A stretch of DNA of 64,000 nucleotides from Ophiobolus disseminans (GCA_010093685.1 MU006233.1:806001-870000), one strand, 5' to 3'; counted from the stretch's first letter, positions 33,385 through 46,617 are shown. The notes: a model not told the origin generated them from the letters alone. Numbers and translations: made by a program.

Positions 33385-33955
33385 ATGATGGCCGGGAAAA
33401 TGGTTCAGATCTCCATCGATCTTCTGAAGGACCTTGAAGTAGAGCCTGGTACCGCACACCATCGGTTGGCATCTTCGCATAGCCAGAACGGAACACCAAA
33501 AGCAAACGTCAACCTGGACAGCATGTGCCATGCTCTCCGCGAGATGATGCCCGGTCTTGATCCTTGGAGCCGAGCGTCGCGTCGCGGATGTGTTGTTTAG
33601 CGAGTGGGTGTTGCCGGTGCTGGTGGAGGGGGAGTGGGCGGTGTTAAGGAAGGTGGAGATCAGGGGCGTGGAGGACGTGATGCTGGATGGGGAGTGGGTG
33701 GATACTGGGCTAAGTTATGAGATGGTTGGGGAGTGGATAAAGAAGAAGTCGGCAGAAAGCGTGGACGTTGTTACGGAGGTGGAGGAAGGGAGAGTGTATG
33801 AGGAAATTACGGGGCAGGATTTCGGGTGCCGTTTTGATGGGCTGAAAGTTAGATGCATAATCACATCAATTGTATCTAGAAGCAAGACATTCAGTGTGGG
33901 ATTGTCCAATTCCGAGTACATTATGACATTGGATTGTGCCCTTCTAGCCTCATGA
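33385..33955 (+). pseudogene. Possible coding remnant split by a one-base shift
   Basis: An upstream frame ends ...CHALREMMPGL and a second frame, displaced by one base near 33555, reads ILGAERRVADVLFSEWVLPVLVEGEW and continues to 33955 with acidic, protein-like sequence. No splice sites explain the change and no family is recognised. It may be a broken gene or chance. Confidence 0.25.
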
Positions 33956-34020
33956 ATTGCTGCCTCGTTGTTTGAGCGATTTGTGGTTCAAAATCCCACG
34001 TCTACGGCTAAGGCACAATC
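33932..34020. repeat. Inverted repeat forming an 89-nt hairpin
   Basis: GATTGTGCC (33932-33940) and TAGCC (33945-33949) pair with GGCTA (34006-34010) and GGCACAATC (34012-34020), with a small bulge. The inner part holds GTGGTTCAAAATCCCAC, which looks like a tRNA T-arm but is not placed as in a tRNA. Confidence 0.5.
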
Positions 34021-34114
34021 ATCGTTGACCTAACTTCGATCAGCGTATTCCAGGGGAAACGTGGTCGATATCGTTCTCAACGGAAGGCATATATCCCATC
34101 AACCTCGAAACACC

Positions 34115-35826
34115 TCACCGCTTGACAAACTTAAACCACAACTTTTCCGGCTCAGGCAAATACACAGTCAGACTCGCCGCCGAAGCAGCCACTAACTTGC
34201 GTATAGCATCACCCGCCACTTCCTCGCCTTCATCGTCCTTCGAAGCAGGCACGACTTTGTAATTTGTCAGTATCGTAGCAAGCGCGGCTGTGAACTCGAC
34301 CTGTGCGAACTCTATCGCCACAGAGCTAGCTGCACCACATCACTAATCTGGAAGGGAAATGGTCTTACTCTGTCCAGGACACACACGCGGTCCCGCACCC
34401 CATCCAAAGAATCTCTTATCGTTGATGACCAACTGCTCCTCAACTCCAACGCTAGCCTGTTGAATCCAGCGCTTCGGATCCCACACTTCGCCATCATCAC
34501 ACCACTCCGGCGACGTATGACACGCAAACACATTCAAGCTCACCTGCGTACCCGGCGGTAAATCTAGATCCATAGTCCCGTCAGGTCCATTGACAAGTAT
34601 CCGCGGCTCCGTCATCGCAACCGAGCGCCACGGCGGTGGCACGCCAAAAAGCCTTACAGTCTCATACATAAGTGCCAACGTACGCTTCAGTCTCGGGTGC
34701 GTTTCGAATAGTCTAGCGTCTCGGTATCGCCAACGACTTCCTTCAGTTCCTCAGCGACCCAGTCCTGCACATCTTGGTTAAGCGCGAGTTGCGAGAGTGC
34801 GTAGGAAATAGTAGTTGCGGTTGTTTCGTGGCCTGCAAAAGCAAACACGAACATATTCCCCGTGAGTTCGTCGTCGGACATGTATGTTTTTGCTTTTGCG
34901 TTGGCGGCTTGGGCGGCGTCGCTTGCTTTTATGAGGGCGTTGAGGAGGTTTGGACGCTTGGTGGAAGTCATGTTGGGGGACTTGCGTTCGCGGGCGATTG
35001 CTTCGAGCACGTAGATTTTGAATTCTGTCAAAGCGAGGAGGACTTTGCGGATTCGTGCTGAGAAGATTGTTTAGACGGTTGGATTCTTGAGCCATGATAT
35101 GCCACCCACAACCATTGCTGTGACGGGGTTGCGGAGAACTGTTTTGAGCGAGTCGCGGAATGTGAGACGGTGGTTTGGAGGGAGTATATTGACGCCTTCG
35201 CGGTAGTTGCGTTGCTCGCCAAAGGCAGCAGCAGTAATGACATGTAAAGCTACAGTGCCGGAATCTCCAGCGATTGTGTTGCTCTTCACATCTGGTTTTT
35301 CCAACCAATCTTCAAGCATATCTTTTGTTTGTCGGAGACTTTCGTCCCACACAAAAGTTGAAATTCGTTCATTGAAGCACGGCGCTGTCAGTTTTCGATG
35401 CCTCGCCCATGGTTCGTCGTTCACAGTGATAATGTTTGGACCGAAAAAGTCTAATGTCTTGAACACTTCAGGTTTGACAAAGTCTTTCATCTTTTTGAGG
35501 ACATGTTCAATCGTCATCGGGTCACTCGTACACAGCATATTCATGCCTGGAGACACATGCATGAAGCACAGCCCCAGCTCTTGATGCAGTTTGTTCTTGT
35601 CTTGCCATGCGCACGTCTGGTCGAGGGCTCTGAACCAGCGTCGACTCTTCACCACGGAGCCGAACAAGGCAGGTGCGATATGCCATGGTAGCTCAAATGG
35701 GGTGAGAGGACTGACAATCAGCCGGAGACCAGTCTTCCGAGCAGCAATATAGTTGCGGTAGAGTTTGTATGGCCACGTGAGTACCAGCGCTGATGCCAAT
35801 AGAAGGATGGTGAGAACAATGGCCAT
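34115..35826 (-). pseudogene. Cytochrome P450, broken by one stop and one frameshift
   Basis: The parts make a full-length microsomal P450: membrane anchor MAIVLTILLLASALVLTWPY, helix-C block WARHRKLTAPCF, I-helix AGHETTAT, K-helix E-T-V-R in MYETVRLFG, WDPKRW, and heme loop FFGWGAGPRVCPGQ with the axial Cys. A 57-nt intron (34368-34312, GTAAGA donor) joins the heme exon to the last exon (KFAQVEFTAAL). Two breaks occur: a TAA at 35071-35073 directly after WLKNPTV, with the same frame continuing in clear P450 sequence, and a one-base loss near 34710 after ETLDY, beyond which the correct reading (HPRLKRTLALMYE) lies in another frame. No intron explains either. The substrate is unknown and no pathway cluster surrounds it. 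Confidence 0.8.
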
Positions 35827-38800
35827 TGTATCGAATGATGGTGTTTCTGACTAATAAGACAGGAGTGGTATGCACATACGTGGCGGACGCATAAGCACAA
35901 GGTACAGAGCTGTCGGCAGACTGTTGTGAGACAGTGTCAAGCGAGTAGTGATTGATGCAGTAAGCTGGAGGTGTTGTGAAGTGCAGGATTGACAACGAGG
36001 CTGTCGGTATCTGTACTAGTGGGGCGAGATAACAGGGCTAAACGAGGAAGGTGCCTGCGAGAACAGAAGCAAATAACGAGACATGTAATCGCGGTATAGA
36101 CAACGTTGTGCGTAATACTTGAGCCCGAATTTTTGTGGACTGGGTCCAATCGAATGAATATAAGCGCAGTGATGAATTGACTTGAAAACAAGATAGGGCT
36201 CAAAACGCCTTGAGCTTGAGATAGCTACGACTTCTTTATGTGGCCTGATGTTGCTGTTACTGGTGTACACAATAACTCGTACAAAGATTTGGATGCGAAG
36301 AGTCAACATCAACCGGGACCCATGAATGAGGACACGCGTCGAAGCTGGCAACTGTGACTTGGATTAGATTGTCTTGAGCCCAGGCCTTTTTTACCTTGCT
36401 GTTGCTTGCATCCCATTTAACAAGTGGGTGTTACAATGTTGTCAGAGAGGATGAAGGTTGTACTACGCAGTCGGTCTCCGAGTCTATTCAAGGTACCAAC
36501 ATCTTCCGCATCGAACATATCCACGCCAGTGAAACGAAGGAGTTTGTCATTTATCTAATGAGCTTGACACTTGGTATGAGAACTTATCAAGCGGTGTATC
36601 AAGAAGATAAGCGAAGCAAGGTGTCGCGATGTTGGTAAGCTCATCCAAATGGTGCATCGGCGCCTTTTCCATTGGCCTCTCAACTGCAAACCTTACGCCT
36701 GAGGCAATCATCCTTCGCAACGTCTTGATTTACCTCTCACAAAAGTGTAATATCCGACTCGGTGACAAGACCCGTGAAACACGCCGACGCAACAACATAC
36801 CTGGCGCATTCGCCTTTCGCCTACGCAAATGCACCTCGGACCGTTTGCGCAAGCAGCCGGCGCAGGTGGTGCAGCAACGCAGGGCCACGCAGAACTTCTG
36901 CAGCAGCAGCAGCGGACGCGATCGCCCCCAGACTGCATGTACATTACTCGGCAGCTGCCAACGTGGAAAATTTGACATCATGGGGAAAGTCGAGACGGTG
37001 AGTGTTTGACCAAGGATATGCTGGTACGTACACGATGCGAACTGGTGTTCTTGGATGTGGGCGATGGGTGTTTTGACATGTTTCATATTGGCCTCCTGTC
37101 GCCTGTGTTTGGCGTTTGAGATAATAGCCGACGGGTGAAGATTTCGAGACTGCTCCGTACAAAAAGGACCGACATGTGAATCCTAATGATTGCAACTGCA
37201 ACAAGATGGCCGAGCTGAATGTTTCGCGATGCGAAAGACTCTCGTAATGGGTTCGGATACATCCGATGCAACTCTGCAAATCTTGGAACGATCCACTTAG
37301 ACGGAACTACTGCGAGCCCGTTGGCACAAGCTCAATGCTCAGCCTACGCTCCAGCCATCTAGCATCACCATCGAGGGCGGGGCCGACTCGATGTCGTGAT
37401 AATCATGCGCAAGCCGAGAGACATTCCCGATGTGGAAGCCGAAGCATCGTAACCGCGGTTCACAACTCTCGACTGAACCAACGAAGATCTGCCGAAGACA
37501 TTCACCCTCCACCATTGCTTCGATCACAGATGGTCGATCACGGAGGGATTTTCCGTCTGCGATTCCTCTCGGCCCGCGCACAGGCAGAAATTTCCCTACC
37601 CTGCCAGCCGCCGTCCCAACCACCCCATTCTGGCTGGTCGAGCACGCTCCTCTTCGGTATACTGCAGGTTGAGCATTCGAAATGTGGAGACTCGTGAACG
37701 AACCATAGTTGACGCGTGTCCGGTGCTGCTAACTGTTAGTGAATTTGTTGGCGCTCGAGTAGCGTCGAGATTGGCGTCATAGTACGTTGTATTTGGTACG
37801 TTGTCCGAAATGTCGCATAGCTACGGATACGACGACTCGCTTCACCGATACTTGGCATGAGCTTTCTTTGCCTGGCAGAGCGGCTTCAGATTAGACTAGT
37901 GACATGCAACTCAAGAAAAAGTGGAGGCTGTGGTATTGATCCTACAACGGATGTAGGGACTCGGACGGAACGAATGAGCTCCATATTGGCGTCTTGAAGC
38001 GATATTGACAGGATTGATCCGGCTGACGGCGAGTGCGATTTATCCAGCCGCCCGCTACCAATGTGTCGGAAGCTGTTCGCCCGTGTGTCTATCTTTGCGG
38101 GAGATATTGAGAAGTCAGAACAGAAGGTAGATAAGGTATTCTTGTTTGGATTGAGAGTGGCACGGGAAGACCTCGCCTGAGCTCCGAAAAGACTTCAGCC
38201 TTTGGCGACAAAACGAGCATGACTCCACTATACCACCGTTCGCCTTGCTGTTAATGCATTGAATGCACATGCATCCAACCGTCTTCCGCACTCGCATACC
38301 GGGTCATCGAGTTCCAGTTGGTTGGGAGTTTTGACATGTGTGCGTAGGCAAAATGCGTCGCAGGCTGAAAATGACACATGGCACATCCTGACCATCGGTC
38401 GATATATGTGCGCAAAGACTTTTCTTAGAACGCATGTTTGCATGTCGTTGAGCGCAGGGCTGCTTCTTAGCGACCCTGGCAAGAGTATTGTTGATGGTAG
38501 CTTGTCGATGCAATGCTACTTCAAGCCATCCGGCCATCCTGCAGTGTACCCCATTGTAACGACAGACACGCAAATGACGCACGTAGATATGTCGTGCGCG
38601 ATACTGTGCTGTACATGCGGAGGCGGAAGCGAATGCGCCGTGATGGCAAGCGGCTCTGCTGCTCGCTGCAAGATGGCAACCTGCCTTGCGGCACCATCGA
38701 GATGCTGCATAGCAGCGGACATCGATAAGCGTGCTCATTTGCTTGATCTCAAACATCGACAGTTCCAACAAATCCTGCCGGCACTTCAAGACAGTCACAG

Positions 38801-41800
38801 CCCCAAAGGTGAGGAGAGCTGCATGCCAACGGCGCAGCGGGGCAGAAGAGCCGGTCCCACCTACCCTTGTAGCTCGCCATAGAAACCTTAGATTACTCCA
38901 TCCCTACCACTCCGATAGGATTGATGATTCAAATGTGGCAAGAATAGAATAGCGGTGTGGAGGGAAGTCAATCAACAGTGGGGGGAATCATATTTGTTGG
39001 CGGAAAAACGGGTAGAAGTTTCAACCGGACAACTTGAAGTCTGTTGAGATCATCGAAGGGGCATCTGGGTGTGTTCAAGAGACGCTAGAGAATGCTGCGG
39101 CAAGCGAGTCGGCCACAGAGCGAGGTGGGGCGGGAAGTCTGTGAAAGCAGGACCGGTGAGCGCCGCCATGGATCTCAGGCCACGCGCCAATCACAAGGTC
39201 GGTCTCAAACCCACGAGCTGCTTTGGGATGCAAGGAGCGGCGATGGCTTGCTTGGCCCTTCGAGACCCCCGATAACGGCTCCGCTGGCTCCCTGACGTGG
39301 CCTCCGTTGATTCGCAGCAGCACGCCTATCTGATCGATCCGACGGGGGGTCGTGGAGCTGCTCATCCACAATAATTGAAAGACTTCGAAGCAAGAGGCAA
39401 AGTCATGGAGTTCCCTTGAGCGTACGTGCTCTCCACGATCAAAGCTTTCTCCGGTAAACCACAATGTGCGACACCATGCAAAATGACTGTGCTGCGGGAA
39501 TTTTCTCTGATCAGACGAATCCCAACAGAGACAGAAAGGCTCGAGCTTGGCGGCTTGCGGGGACACCCTAAATCACATGCATATGCAGGCGCGGGTAAGT
39601 GCATATAATACTTGGCCAATGACCAGCAGTGAGCATTCCAAGCCTGACCGTATTGCGGGATTGCCTCACAGCTGCAGGAACGCTTGTCGATGGATTGCAG
39701 CTGACGGAGGCTTTCTGGTGGTCGACGTTGACATTCTGGAAGTTATCCTCGTCCTGCTTCATCTCCAGAGTGCTCCATTCGGACGTCAGAACAGGTGCCC
39801 CGTGCTGGTTAGCAAAGATATTTGTCCTGTTTCGGACCCGGCGGGGGTAGGACTTGTCTAAGGATTCTGATTCTAGATTGGTCTTCTTTTGAGTTGGACA
39901 GGAGCTCACACAAGCCCCACTATGTGATCACTCCGCGAAAACAATGTGCTCGAGATGCAAAGGCTGATACCACAGGATTTGCCCACCTGAGAGTCCGGTC
40001 GTCTGATGTTTGAAGATAGCATTGGATGTCATGTGCTGAGCCGATCTCACTCGGATACATCCTCAACTGTGTTTGAAGGAGAGTCAAGACATGTTAGCCA
40101 ACAAGTCGGCAAGTTCCGTGGAGAGACGGGTGCGGGCCTTTCTCCACGATCCGCACCCACAACGCGCCGGCTGCGCTGCACGTTTATTTCCACCTGTGCA
40201 TGTCTGCTAAACACTTGGCCCACGCGACGATGTGTGACTGAACCTCGCTCAAGGGATTACTTAGTGAGCGAATTCGCACACGGCGGTGACACTGTGCACA
40301 TCGCTTGGGCCTACGATTTCGCCCTTAGTGCACGATTGTACTCCGTGCCTTTGTGCCACCGGACATTCAAGGGAGACCTGGCATTGAAGCCTCGATGCTC
40401 CGTCAATATTGAAAAGGATCGACTGACAGCCACCAGCAGATGCTGTCAGTGGTTGCACAGGTGCAAGATATCGGGGTGGCCAGGGCTCATGGCCACGTCG
40501 TCGACATAAGACGAAAATACGTAGTATTGGATGTGAGTGGCTGTGACCAAGCTTGCCGGGTCGAATTGGATGCGAACAGTTGGTTTGGCGCTTGGAGCGG
40601 CGAGCTGATCTGGGCGAGTTGCCAGCAGTCTGTAGCGGGCATGTCGAGACGACTTTGGAGCTTGAGGCTGTCACCGTTCGCATGGAAGACGCATGGGTGG
40701 GACCGGACTGTCCCGCGGGCCGTGCTGCGCCAAGTCCCGTGACGCGCAGCGCCGTCTCGACTTGCTTCGCATGACAGGCGACAACGGCGGCTGCACATAT
40801 TGCGCCGTACGCGGGACGTGTTTCAGCTGGCTGGAAAGAATCGCCTTGTGTAGTTGCACCACGCCCCATCCAGGGTACTGGGTTGATTGGATTCCGACGG
40901 CGAGACGACAATAGAGATGGAAGCACAGTTGCGGTGGCTGTTGAGGTGAGGCAAGAAAGCGTGACTGAGCTAGGCGCGGCCAAATACGACTAGCGTCGCC
41001 AGCACATCACCCACACCGCAACTAGCTCTCACCCTATCAGACTACGCGGCGTCCACATCCAACACCAAAGTCGTGGTACCATCGGCACGTTTGTCAAGCC
41101 AATTCACTCTGGATGGCATTCAACAGCGACCGTGAGTGGAGAGGGGGAACGCCGCGGCGCTCTCAATCTCCAGGTGTGGCTCGTCTAACCCGCTGCTTGC
41201 GGACCCCGCTGACATGACATGACCGTCGCACTCTGTCGAGTCTCCACGTTGCACACGCTTACTTTGGCAGCGCTCGCTTCGCACCTGGGATCGTCTTGTT
41301 GAATGTTGTCGTTGTCTCGCGTGGGAGGCATAGACGCTGGCCTGCCCAGGCGCAGCAGCATCTCCCAGGTTGTCGGAGAGAGACGGCCATCCGTCCAACC
41401 AGAGTGCTCGTGCGTAATGCCCAGACATCGCGCTGGCTGCACGGCCTACCGTCCGTTTCTTCCGTTCACTCTGGAGCTTATCCTCGTCGATGTTGGATCG
41501 CGGGCATTTAGCCTGAGGAGGGATTCGCTCGCTGTGCTCAGACGCTCCAGCTCGTTCGAGTGCGAGGCTTTCCGGCCCAAAGCATCGAGGCCCGTTATCA
41601 AATTGGAAAGGATGACGAACATCCTCGCCAGATAGCGAGCCTGCGGCAGTTGGACTCGCGTTTCAGAACGGGCGTGGCTGAGATGTCTCTCTGCTTCTTC
41701 GTGCCGGTGCTCACCAAATCTTGACTCGAAGCACGGTGCAAATCATCGCGCGTGCCGGGCCACTCAGCACCACGAGCATGCCAGCCGAGGGTTGAAGCCA

Positions 41801-44117
41801 GACGTTTCAACAGGGTCTGCACTCCGATCGCTCGCTGGGATGGCTCCTCTTGGGCCCACGCTTGTGCCATCGGCGCGCAATATCATAGCCCGACGCAGCT
41901 TAATAAGGACGAACGCCTTCACGCCGACTGCTCCCTATCAACTACAAGGTTTGCCTGTGGTGTGTGGAATACCTCCGGGTACGCTGACTGGCTATGCTCA
42001 TTCAGCCGTCTTATCCGTATCGGGACCCCGGCCGAGGCCTCAGGAAGCGGCACATTGTAGAAAAATAGGCGCCCGCTAACTCTGGAGTATTCAACCCTGC
42101 CAGTCGAGTTGTCTGGAGAGACAGAGGGTGGTGAGCGGCCACGAAAATAGCAAAGCCATCCGCCGTTTCTGCACCATTCTTGCTGTCCTCTAGGGGAACA
42201 ACTGACAGGGCATATGATCTGCTGTGCCTTTGTGCTGTCGTGCGGGCGTGGGCTTCTGTCGTCAGGTGGCTGGAGATGGAGTCGTGGGCTCGCTTGCGTG
42301 CATAGCTGTCGCTGTATAGCCCTCGAGGGCCTGTCCCTGTCGACAGGCTGTCTCCATCCATCGCCCTTGTCTGCCGCACCGACGATGGCTCAGCCCAGTC
42401 AGCATGCTCCTAGGCCATGTCTGTGCTTCTGGAGCGCGAAACGGCCTGTTCTTCACGGGACTCTCGCTCGGTCCAGGCTGGAAGAGCAGGCCGGCCCACC
42501 CCCATGCCAGCTCGCGCTCACACTCCCCACCAAGCCCGAAGTGAATTTAGATTGTGCGCTCGCGGCTGCTTGTGGGTGTGTGTTGCTGAGCGCCCCCAGA
42601 AGATCTCCACCACCCGTCTCTAGGTACAGCTACCTACAGTCCAGAGCCTGCATCTTCCACGCACCCGTCTCTGGCCTTGAACGCTGCGGCCTCATCTCTG
42701 CTGCATTGCCAGTCAAGTCATTAAGGCGCCGCTCCTGCGAACTCGCGCCGGCCCGCCCACGCATCTACAGCTTGCCTGCTGCCATCACGGATCAACTTGC
42801 CAGCGACGCCCACTGGCGCACTGACAGTGTAGAGCCAGAAAGCGTGCCATCCCGGACAGACTGCGCTGCGGGGCGTGCACTGCTCGCCTGTCTCGGTCAG
42901 CCCTCTTAGCTGCGGCCGCCTGCCTGCTGTCGAGCGCTGCAGGATTCTCTGCAGCATCGCCGACGAGAACGAACGACTTCCTTCTCCACATCTCAGCAGA
43001 CTTCAAGTGCCGCTGTGAGTATCGCGCCCTTCGCGTCCGTTCGTTGAGCCATTGGGTAAGTGACCACTCCTTCACATGCACTTCTGCTTTGTGGTTATCG
43101 GAAGAGCCAGTGATGGCCTCGCCCAAGCTCCCGTGCATTTCGCCTATCTCTGGTCGGCGCTAGTATCAAGTTCACATCCCAACCACCTTCCGCCTCTACC
43201 ACTCCGCCTCCCCACCGCAGTCTACGAGAGTACCGCTCTCTGGCTCTCCGTTGCATTACTCCTAAAGACTGGCGGAGGTTGCGCTGCTTGCCAATGCCAT
43301 TGCATCCCCCGCCTTGCACGAGCAGCTACTGACGCGTGATCCGCGCAGTGTTTTTGCAGGTGCCGCAGCGTTTAGTATCGATACAGCTCGGTCCGCATTT
43401 GACGAGTGCAACGACTTTACGACCGAACCGACGACGACGCCTGCCTCGACCAGCCAGTACATGTTTGACGCGGCTGCAGTCTCTAATCGCTATTCTTCCC
43501 GGCCGGCATTCGTCCATTAGTCCATTGCGTGTTTGAAACGAGCGCCAAAAGCATTGTCAACAACGGGCTCTTTTCTGCTTCACGACCGCGACGACTTTAA
43601 CGACGTGCTTTTTGTCTCTTCAGCGTTGTTTGCAGCGTTCGATTTCAGTCCGGCAGTTTTACTAGTATCGCTCCTGCCCGTTCGAGACTCCACCTCGGTC
43701 AGTCCTCCCACCTCTCCAGTTCCCGTTCTTTCACCCCCGCGCGTGCCAAAAACGCAAATTCCACGCGAGTACGCTCACGTCTCCTCGCTTCACAATCCAA
43801 TTTCGCGGTGCACGTTGGGGCTGTTTGCACACGTGGCTGCCCGCTTTTCACTGGTCCCCTCATGCACCCGACCGACCTCACCTTCGAAGCAAACAAACCA
43901 CTGACTTGCGGTGAAGGTGTTCGCCCCATCGACGGTCTGCGACAAGCTATAACTCAGCGCACCAGCGTCTCTCCGGCTACGTGCACAGATCCTGCACTCT
44001 GCTGTTGTAGAGCATCATTTGCCCATCTTCGCACTCCAATACGCTCGGCTATCTGTATAGACTCGAGGAGCTCCTCACGGACTTTCTCGCCCCGCCAACA
44101 ACACCCTCACGGGCAAA
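35827..44117. other. 8.3-kb stretch without a supported gene; upstream region of stuA
   Basis: Many short frames on both strands, none with recognisable motifs or consistent splice joins. From about 41 kb the sequence becomes GC-rich, and from about 42.9 kb to 44.1 kb it contains pyrimidine-rich tracts and possible donors (GTGAGT at 43015, GTAAGT at 43055), as expected for a promoter and long, spliced 5' leader of stuA. The frames that overlap there (for example 42214-42909) look like GC-driven chance. Confidence 0.4.
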
Positions 44118-46617
44118 TTGGACAATACCGTAAAACTGGAGCTGCCATCGATATCGTCGGTTCACGCCCGCGGCCCCGTCGACACCTGGTACAACGCCCA
44201 CTACGCGACCAAGTCTGCAGTACCGAGTGACCGCCTTCCCCAGATACAGCCCTCCCACCAGTCGCACCCGAGCGGCTCGTCAACCTCGTCCTCCTCACCT
44301 CGCGGCGGCTCAATCAGCTCCGCGTCAATTGGCCACGGTAGCGCGAGCTCCCACACATCCTACGCTGCATCTGTAAACGGTCAAACCGCCGGTTTCAAGA
44401 CGCCCTCTCCAGAGCAGAGCGTCCCTTCTTTGAATCGTGACGGTCAGCCTTTGCATGCACAGTCGCACCAGGGTTCTCCGTACGGAAATCAGGACGGTTA
44501 CGGCTTTCCTCAGGGAAACAACTACAGCAGTATGAACCAGATGCAAACGTATGCTGACGTGCATCCACCCCACATGTCTGCTGCGACCGCCCACGCACCA
44601 GCTTCGGCTGCGCCTCCAGGCCTCTCGCACTATGCATATCCGCCCCACGGCTCCATGATGCAGTCCAATCAGCATTAGTATGGACCTCCCCAGACCGGGT
44701 ACCCTTCTTATGGCTACCAAAACGGTGTCGGTTCGCAACTCCCTGCATCTTCGTCGATGAACAGTGCGATGGTACCCTCGACGTTGCAGCTTCCAGGTGA
44801 GTCTTCAACCGTGGCATGGCGTGCTTCATACTCACCTAATGTAGCCATGTCGTCTCAAGGCCCTGCTCCGCCGCTTCCCGGCTCTCAAAGCTACCAGACG
44901 CACACATTTGACCACACAGGCCAGGTCGCACCACCGGGGATGAAGCCCCGTGTAACCGCGACTCTATGGGAAGACGAGGGTAGTCTTTGTTTCCAGGTCG
45001 AGGCTAAGGGCGTGTGTGTAGCGAGGCGCGAAGGTAATTATGCTTCGGTTTCTGTTCAGCTTCCTTCCTAACATGTTCACAGACAATCACATGATCAACG
45101 GCACCAAGCTACTCAATGTCGCAGGCATGACCCGAGGACGAAGGGACGGTATCCTCAAGAGTGAAAAAACCCGACACGTCGTCAAGATTGGCCCTATGCA
45201 TTTGAAGGGTGTCTGGTATGTCAGCGTCTAACATTGCCAGTTTTGTCCACTAACAAGTCGCAGGATTCCATTTGAACGTGCACTCGAGTTCGCGAACAAG
45301 GAGAAGATCACAGAACAGCTCTACCCTCTCTTCGTCCACGACATTGGAGCTCTGCTCTATCATCCCTCGAACCAGACGAGGGCAAGTGTAGGAAGCGCTG
45401 CCATGGCTGCTGTAGACCGCAATCGAAGACCTGACCCTATGCAGACTCAGCGATACCTCTCCGGGCCTACGACTTCGCAACCCCCATCTCTGCACCATCA
45501 CCATTCGATGAGCAATCCGATCGGCGCTGCCATGTCACAGCCTCCACACGCCATTCAGCCACACCCATCGTCGGGACGTCCTGGAATTGATCGAGCACAT
45601 ACGTTTCCTACTCCTCCAACAAGCGCATCCAGCATCATGGGTATAGGAAACCAAGGTAGCTCTTGCGAATGGAATGGCGCCAATGTCCAAAACCCCCAAG
45701 GTAGCCAGCCATTGTCGATTGACACAGGTTTGAGCAACGCGCGCTCTGTACCGACAACCCCTGCCACCACGCCACCCGGTGCGGTACAACAAGGTATCCA
45801 GTACGGTTCATCTCAGAACTACGATCAGTCGAGGCCAATGTACTCTGGGCCGCCTTCCCAGCCTAGCCAGTATACCCAAGGACATCCTATGATGACTTAT
45901 CGCCAAGAGAATTCCTACCCAAAGACTGAAATGGCTCCGCCTTCTCGTCTTGGAGATGTCCCGGACGAGGTTGACGTCAAGCCGAACGATGGTATGATCC
46001 CACAAGGCAACAACCAAGTTGCACCCCCTCCTACCGGCTCTGAAGGCGACCATGAGCACGATAATGAGTACACGCACTCGAATGCTGCTTACAATGGCAA
46101 CCGCGCAACTTATGGCTACAATTCCAACGCTCCCCCTGGACCAGTACACCCTGAGCACGCTCATCTGTCGCCAGAGATGACTGGCTCTCCCCACCAGAAT
46201 GGGTCTGGACGGGCAACACCGCGCACCACGAACACAAGTCAGACTCAATGGGGCTCCGGCTATCCTACACCACAACGTCAAGGCCCACCCTCCAGCAACC
46301 TTTACAACGTCATGAGTGATCCCCGTGGTGCACCCAATGGCAATGCTCCTCATGATGCTTATCCGGGACCTGGTGCTGTGCCACAGTACTCCAACCAAGG
46401 CTACCCACCAACGAATGGATTCAACGCAGCCGGCAAGCGTGGCCGTGATGAAGAAGATGAGGACCCATATCGCCCAGATAGCGTTCAGAGCGATGACATT
46501 GGCGGACTCAAAAGGCGCAAAACGATGGAAGGCGGCGCCGTTGGCGGTGCTTATCCCGAACCAACTCCCGGAATCCAGCGTGCGCACACAGTGGCCACTC
46601 AACGTGCCAGGAGATAA
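44118..46617 (+). CDS. stuA: StuA, APSES-domain developmental transcription factor (in-frame TAG)
   Basis: Four exons, 44118-44796, 44845-45033, 45083-45215 and 45264-46617 (introns 48-49 nt, GTGAGT/GTAATT/GTATGT donors), phases consistent, 785 codons. The DNA-binding APSES domain spans the first three introns: [20 protein letters not shown], then the spliced CVARRED / [20 protein letters not shown] and [11 protein letters not shown] / [15 protein letters not shown]. The N-terminal region [11 protein letters not shown] matches the start of Aspergillus StuA (MNQ-P-Q-P-Y-M-D-V-H). The C-terminal half is Pro/Gln/Ser-rich with a basic nuclear-type signal ([18 protein letters not shown]). StuA controls conidiophore and spore development, and effector and toxin expression in plant pathogens. 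An in-frame TAG at 44676-44678 (QH-stop-YGPPQ), where Gln is expected, cuts the reading; I cannot tell whether it is real. Confidence 0.85.

Noticed and set aside
33960..34020. tRNA gene suggested by GGTTCAAAATCC
   Set aside because: The T-loop has one base too many and 14 extra bases lie between it and the 3' arm; no D-arm or anticodon arm could be folded.
38259..38882. 207-codon frame in the gene-poor stretch
   Set aside because: No domain, no splice structure, and an equally long antisense frame overlaps it.
42214..42909. 231-codon plus-strand frame upstream of stuA
   Set aside because: Cys/Arg/Ser-rich composition without motifs in a GC-rich zone where all frames stay open.
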